This document shows positions 1 to 64,000 of a DNA stretch of 64,000 nt, piece by piece. Each line of letters begins with the position of its first letter. Positions within the stretch are counted from its first letter, which is position 1. The DNA is from Gymnogyps californianus. Its lineage: Eukaryota; Chordata; Aves; Accipitriformes; Cathartidae. A model generated the notes under the pieces. The model was not told where the DNA came from, ran no database searches, and saw only the letters and a program-made list of their open reading frames with translations. The DNA is taken from the NCBI RefSeq assembly GCF_018139145.2, contig NC_059500.1, forward strand, positions 55,174,663 to 55,238,662. The letters run 5' to 3'. The position numbers were made by a program, and so were the translations under genes.

Positions 1-59373
<59,373 letters not shown>

Positions 59374-59380
59374 CTAATAA

Positions 59381-59410
59381 CAAAAACAAAACAAAACAAA
59401 AACAAAAACA
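59381..59410. repeat. (AAAAC)n tract at the acceptor of the start-codon exon
   Basis: On the transcribed strand this reads (TTTTG)n and directly precedes the TTATTAG acceptor at 59374, so a microsatellite serves as the pyrimidine-rich tract. Confidence 0.85.
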
Positions 59411-60189
59411 GAATTTCTATGTGACATTAGGGGCATTGAAAAAAATGTAATAAAATCTACTGGCAATCATTACACACACACGCACATACACATTCAAGCT
59501 GTCATCAGCAGAAAATGCTTAAATGATCCTTACTGTTGCACATTGGTTTGACCATCCTTCTAAAAGCCCACTAGAAGGATAAGGATCCTGACAGTTCAGT
59601 CAATTTCTGGATGTTTATATGTTTATATGTTACTCACAGAACAAAGCAATGTCTGGTATGAGAAACATCTACCCGAGACAATGGTAGTTCAACTGACTTG
59701 CTACCATCAGATGTATCACATGGGGTCAAGCACAGTACTACTAAAGGCAGGGAAGATAGCTGGGCACCTCTGTAATACATTTCAAAAATCTCTCCTTAAA
59801 CACATGTGACTGCACTAAAATTCATACTTATAAAATTCATGGTAAAGCAGCAAAACAAGTATTAAAAGGATTATTAAGACTATTTTCTGACTTTTTTTTT
59901 CAAGTTAGGTATTAATGTAGGACCTCTCTGGTTACCCCTGTATGCAATCATAATATCAAACAAAACAGACAACAGAAAAGACAATTACTTTGGACTGAGG
60001 AGTTATAATTCACTTGAAGGGTTCTACTGATGCCACAAACCAGAAGCCTGCAGCTCAAGTGGCTTATGAAACAGTAAGTGCCCTGAGAACAAATGACAGG
60101 CTTTTACAGACTGGAAAACCAACTATTACTATATTTTTATTTCCGTGTTCTTAGTAGAACAAATTGATGCAGGCTACAGGCTTGAAATA

Positions 60190-60251
60190 TTCTTCAGTTT
60201 TCCAAGAACTTTTATCATTCTTCTTCAGTTTTCCAGGAACTTTTATCAAAG
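60190..60251. repeat. 31-bp tandem duplication, two copies
   Basis: TTCTTCAGTTTTCCAAGAAC, followed by TTTTATCA, is repeated 31 bp later with one A to G change. It lies in the 5' region. Confidence 0.85.
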
Positions 60252-62231
60252 TCTAATATTGGGAACTTTTTGTTTACTAATGTCAGAGTATTGTAACGCA
60301 GTGACACAGCTGCCATGCTTTTACAAAACTGATGGTCAGTTGCTGCCAACAAGATCAGTCATGTTTCTTGGTATTCCCCACTCCCAACAGCACCATCTTC
60401 ATGTGTTTGATCACACAGTGATCTCATTATTTGAGTAGTTAAGCTAGCAGAAAAATAATCCTATATTAAAAAAAAAAAAACCACAAAAAACTGAAACCAC
60501 CGAACCATCCAGTGATTCAGGTTACTGAACTGACTTTCTGAAAGGATATATGAGTCCCAGTGCCAACACAAGGAAGCAAGCAGGATAACCACTTTCAGCA
60601 GTACCTGACCGTTAAACAGGCTTAGCCCATTCCCTTTATTTACTTTCAGTGTAGTTTTATAGTAAGGTTACCTGCCTGCGATTCCTTGTCCCATATATTG
60701 TCCCATAATAATAAAGCCAATACAATGAAAAATGAGTCTTATTAAAAAGCATTCTAATTTGGTACATTACAAGGTAATTACAATGTAATGGTACATTACA
60801 AGGCCTAAGACCAATCCCCGTCCCAGCCTCTCTCCTTACAGAATTTATCACAGAAGAGTGTTCCACATTCTACATCTGGGTTTATCACTATCCATAGTTA
60901 GCAGTAATTACTTTCTAACACGAGTAAGTGGTGTAACCCTGTTATGACACTGCTTATATAAAGCCACACTGTGACACTGCAAACACCCTGGCTTGTAGTC
61001 AAATTAAGAAACAGACACTCAAAAAAACCAAAGTACCCTCCCAAGGTTCCCAACAAAGCAGAAAGGAGGGCCATCTGCAAGACATGTCAGAAAAAAAGTA
61101 GATCGGTACTTACTGCTAGCAATCAGGGAATTCAAAGCTTACAGAACTGATCATCTTTCTTCTTTTACGAGCAAGAGTCTTTACTTATCAGAACCCACAC
61201 AGAAGATAAAATGCTACTATATCAGGCCCACTTTCACTTATTTACCCTCAATTACCTAATCATTCTGTCAGGATCAAAACCAGCTTAATAGCTTTTGCTT
61301 ATAAATTCCCTTTTGTTATGTTTTAATAGCTACTACTCTCTTCTGATTAGAGCCAACAAATTAGAACAATGCTTAACTCACTTAAAATACCCTCACCTGA
61401 AATAAGCTACCTTGGGATCCTATTTCTTTGCAAGGTAAAACAGGGAGATGCCAATGAAGCTGCTCTGTTCAAAACAAAACACTATAGTCACTAATTAGTG
61501 CCCTACAACCCCACGACATTACCACAAAAGGAATCAAGTTATCAAATGTTCACAACTCCATACACTATGCCGTAGCTTCCTATAAGAGGCCTACAGTTTG
61601 GCTGTATGAAGGACAACAGATGTTTCCACACAACAAAGTTTTTATATAACTCAATCATTACATTGCAAAATATGACTGACACTCTCACAGCTCTCTGCAC
61701 GTTATAAGCCAAATTCAGCCCGTTTAACAAGGCAGAACCTAGCACCACCACCACTATCCAGAAAAATTTATACAGAACCACAACGCAATCAATTACAAAA
61801 CTAATATCAGTATACAATATCCCAAAATACCCTATTTCACAAAAGACTTCTACCTACACCTATGCATTAAAATGGGTATCAAAATCTCCCCCTCTATTCA
61901 CCTCTATTTCAAATTCAGCTTGCAGTTCTCATAAAAATTAACTGGCTCCAGTCTCAGCTCCACCAGTTACACTGTCATTTACATACATATTAAACATGTC
62001 CTGTACACAAATTTGGAAAACTCAAAATTCTTTTTAATGGGCTAGCAAGTGCCCAACCTGTGAAAAATAGTAACTACCAGCGGGGAATGTTGCACCCCTT
62101 ACATCAGATCAAGTCCCTTCATTATTTTTCTTTAAGGGCAGATAAACTCACCCAGTCTTACATAATTGTGAATTGTCTCAAACAGATTTGTACTCAGAGA
62201 TTTTTGTATGTCAAAGAACATACTTCTACGC

Positions 62232-62247
62232 AAAAAAAAAAAAAAAA
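62232..62247. repeat. A16 homopolymer
   Basis: A run of 16 A in the 5' region, without a recognisable retroposed sequence before it. Confidence 0.85.
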
Positions 62248-62821
62248 GTAATTTGTAAGAGCTATATCAGGGGCACATAAAGTATTGGAAAATACTACCC
62301 CCATGCAAGTAATAAATCCTGTCCAAACATACCCATGGACATAAAGAGACAAAGCAATTTTCTCTGGCAATAGTAGTGCACAAAATTAAAAAAGCAGCCA
62401 CTGCCATAAACCAGAACACCTTATACATGGCCCTCCCAACTAAGGATCTGTTCACAGAACAGAATGGCTAAAAAGCTTATGATCTAACATGTTTCAAAAA
62501 TAGCTTAGTTTATATTTACTAAGACTGAGATTGTACAAAAAACCCACAGAAATTAGGCACCCTGCTCTCATTAAAATTCAGTAAGAGCTAGATGCCTAAT
62601 TCCTCTAGGCTCTTATAAAAGTCTCATTAAAGTCAAAGCAAAAATCTACAAAGAGACAACAGGTGCAACAGTGGCCAGGCTCCATCCAGATAACATTGGT
62701 ATTAGTTTGGGTAAATTCTGGTGCCCATAATGAAATAAGCAAAATGAAGCCTGCCAAAGCCAGTGTTGACCGATTTGTTTGGACTACTTTTTAATGAGTA
62801 GTGCCTGTTAGAATTACAAAT

Positions 62822-62850
62822 CAAGGGGGAAGGGGGGGGGGGGGAAGTAA
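62822..62850. repeat. G-rich homopolymer run
   Basis: Five Gs, two As and then thirteen Gs at 62832-62844. Such runs are prone to length error in assemblies. Confidence 0.9.
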
Positions 62851-64000
62851 ACGCTTCTAACAGATTATAAGGACTTTAATAAAATGAAAAAAAACAAATT
62901 TCCATCTCATTGTCCCAAATGATAAGTCTGCTGGTCCTGATTCTCAAATGCGTTACATACTGTCTAATTGTTTCTCAAGTGTTCAATCCTAAAATTTCCT
63001 CAGAACCCTCATGGGAGTAGTGTTATTCACATGACTTCAAATAAGAGATATCTCTTCTTGAACTGTAATCCTTTACCACTTCTTAGGTTTATTAACATCA
63101 ACATCACCAAATCTCTTTTGTGAACAGCCCCAAATGAAACTAGTGCGGATTGAATTAGCTGTGGTGAATCACACAGTTCTTCCTGTGGTCTCAGAGAATT
63201 TCTCCACCTCTACTGGACACACCAGAGTTGAGATAGAGAGGAAAAAAATCTATCATTGTCAAGGTAACTTTCACCAGATGCAAATACAAGAAGAGCCACA
63301 AAACCAAGAGCTGAAGCTGAACAGAGAGGCTTAGGATCTCTGCTCAACTATTTCTAGATCTAACGGTTTAGGACAGTGAATATCTACATCACAAAGAATT
63401 TGAGGGAATATTCCCTAAGCACAAATGTTTCTACACTATCACTTTATATGCACCTAGAAAGTTTTGTAGATGTAGCTAATTCATTCTACAATAGTACAAT
63501 TGTACTCAATCAGCTCAACGTTTCAGGATCCACAGCATCCAAGCACATATTTCAGTATAAACCTGCTACAACCCCAAAGGTAACAAAGGCATGGATTTCC
63601 TTCACATGAAGAAAGTATGCAATATTAGTAGATCCAAAACTAAAACACAGCAGGTGACAAACCACCCGCATTACTTTGGAATTCAAGACCAGTTAAGGCA
63701 CCCAAAAAGATCCAGAGATTATAGACTGCTTTGACACAGGGCACACACCAAGTCTAAGAACAGATGGAGCAGTAAGTGTTTATAATTCTTCTAGCTGTTT
63801 CCCTTCACCATCCAATATAACTTCTGCCTTTCCATGACTGAGTCAACCTAAATTGAATTTCAGCCAGGATGTTTCTGCCAGATCCCTGCCTTGGATAGGT
63901 AGTGGAAAGTAAGGAAACTGCACCACTTAGATCTGATGAAAAGGAAATGTGGACCCACGCAACAGCCACATACACACTGCAAAGCAGACTGTAACTTTGC

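Larger units (their letters stand above)
59374..64000 (-). other. 5' region: probable first intron of SMARCA2, no promoter seen
   Basis: AT-rich sequence with no CpG-rich block, so the SMARCA2 promoter and non-coding first exon probably lie further right. It holds an (AAAAC)n tract beside the start-codon exon, a 31-bp tandem duplication near 60190, an A16 run at 62232-62247 and a G13 run at 62832-62844. No gene was recognised. Confidence 0.6.

Noticed and set aside
59374..64000. SMARCA2 promoter in the window
   Set aside because: No CpG-rich block or clear first exon; region is AT-rich throughout.

Overview
This is a 64 kb piece of a vertebrate nuclear genome, almost certainly a bird. It holds one protein-coding gene, SMARCA2 (BRM), read on the minus strand. 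The bird call rests on a vertebrate-type SMARCA2 with compact introns, several CR1 LINE 3' ends (one pair nearly identical), and solo LTRs of avian endogenous-retrovirus type. No bacterial, phage, CRISPR, rRNA or tRNA features were seen. SMARCA2 is Z-linked in birds, so the window is probably from a Z chromosome; that is inference, not read from the sequence.

Layout, right to left in the direction of transcription. 59374-64000 is AT-rich 5' sequence with no CpG-rich promoter, so the true promoter and non-coding first exon probably lie beyond the right edge. The start-codon exon is at 59113-59373. Twenty-two more coding exons follow to the left edge, and the last is cut by the edge (1-51). Exons were numbered 1-23 within this window. 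Every exon phase joins without a frameshift: 3,164 coding nt, or 1,054 codons plus 2 nt. The encoded part covers the Pro/Gly-rich N-terminus, QLQ, the Pro/Gln-rich linker, HSA, BRK and the first RecA lobe of the SNF2 ATPase ([17 protein letters not shown]), and the start of the second lobe. The rest of the helicase C lobe, SnAC, AT-hook and bromodomain lie off the left edge.

Introns hold the repeats. Intron 2 has an old CR1, a recent CR1 and an older CR1 placed directly behind it. Intron 5 has one solo LTR. Intron 8 has two CR1 copies meeting 5' end to 5' end. Intron 9 has two solo LTRs and begins with a GC donor. Older CR1 pieces lie in introns 2 and 14.

Most noteworthy points: a 34-residue symmetric exon (39440-39541) resembling a SMARCA4 segment that I do not recall in canonical human SMARCA2; a glutamine tract of only four residues where human SMARCA2 has a long one; a frame-proven GC-AG intron; two nearly identical CR1 copies in opposite orientation that share the same internal stop; and two LTRs of one family in opposite orientation. 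I found no new multi-gene system; this is a normal gene with an interesting repeat landscape.
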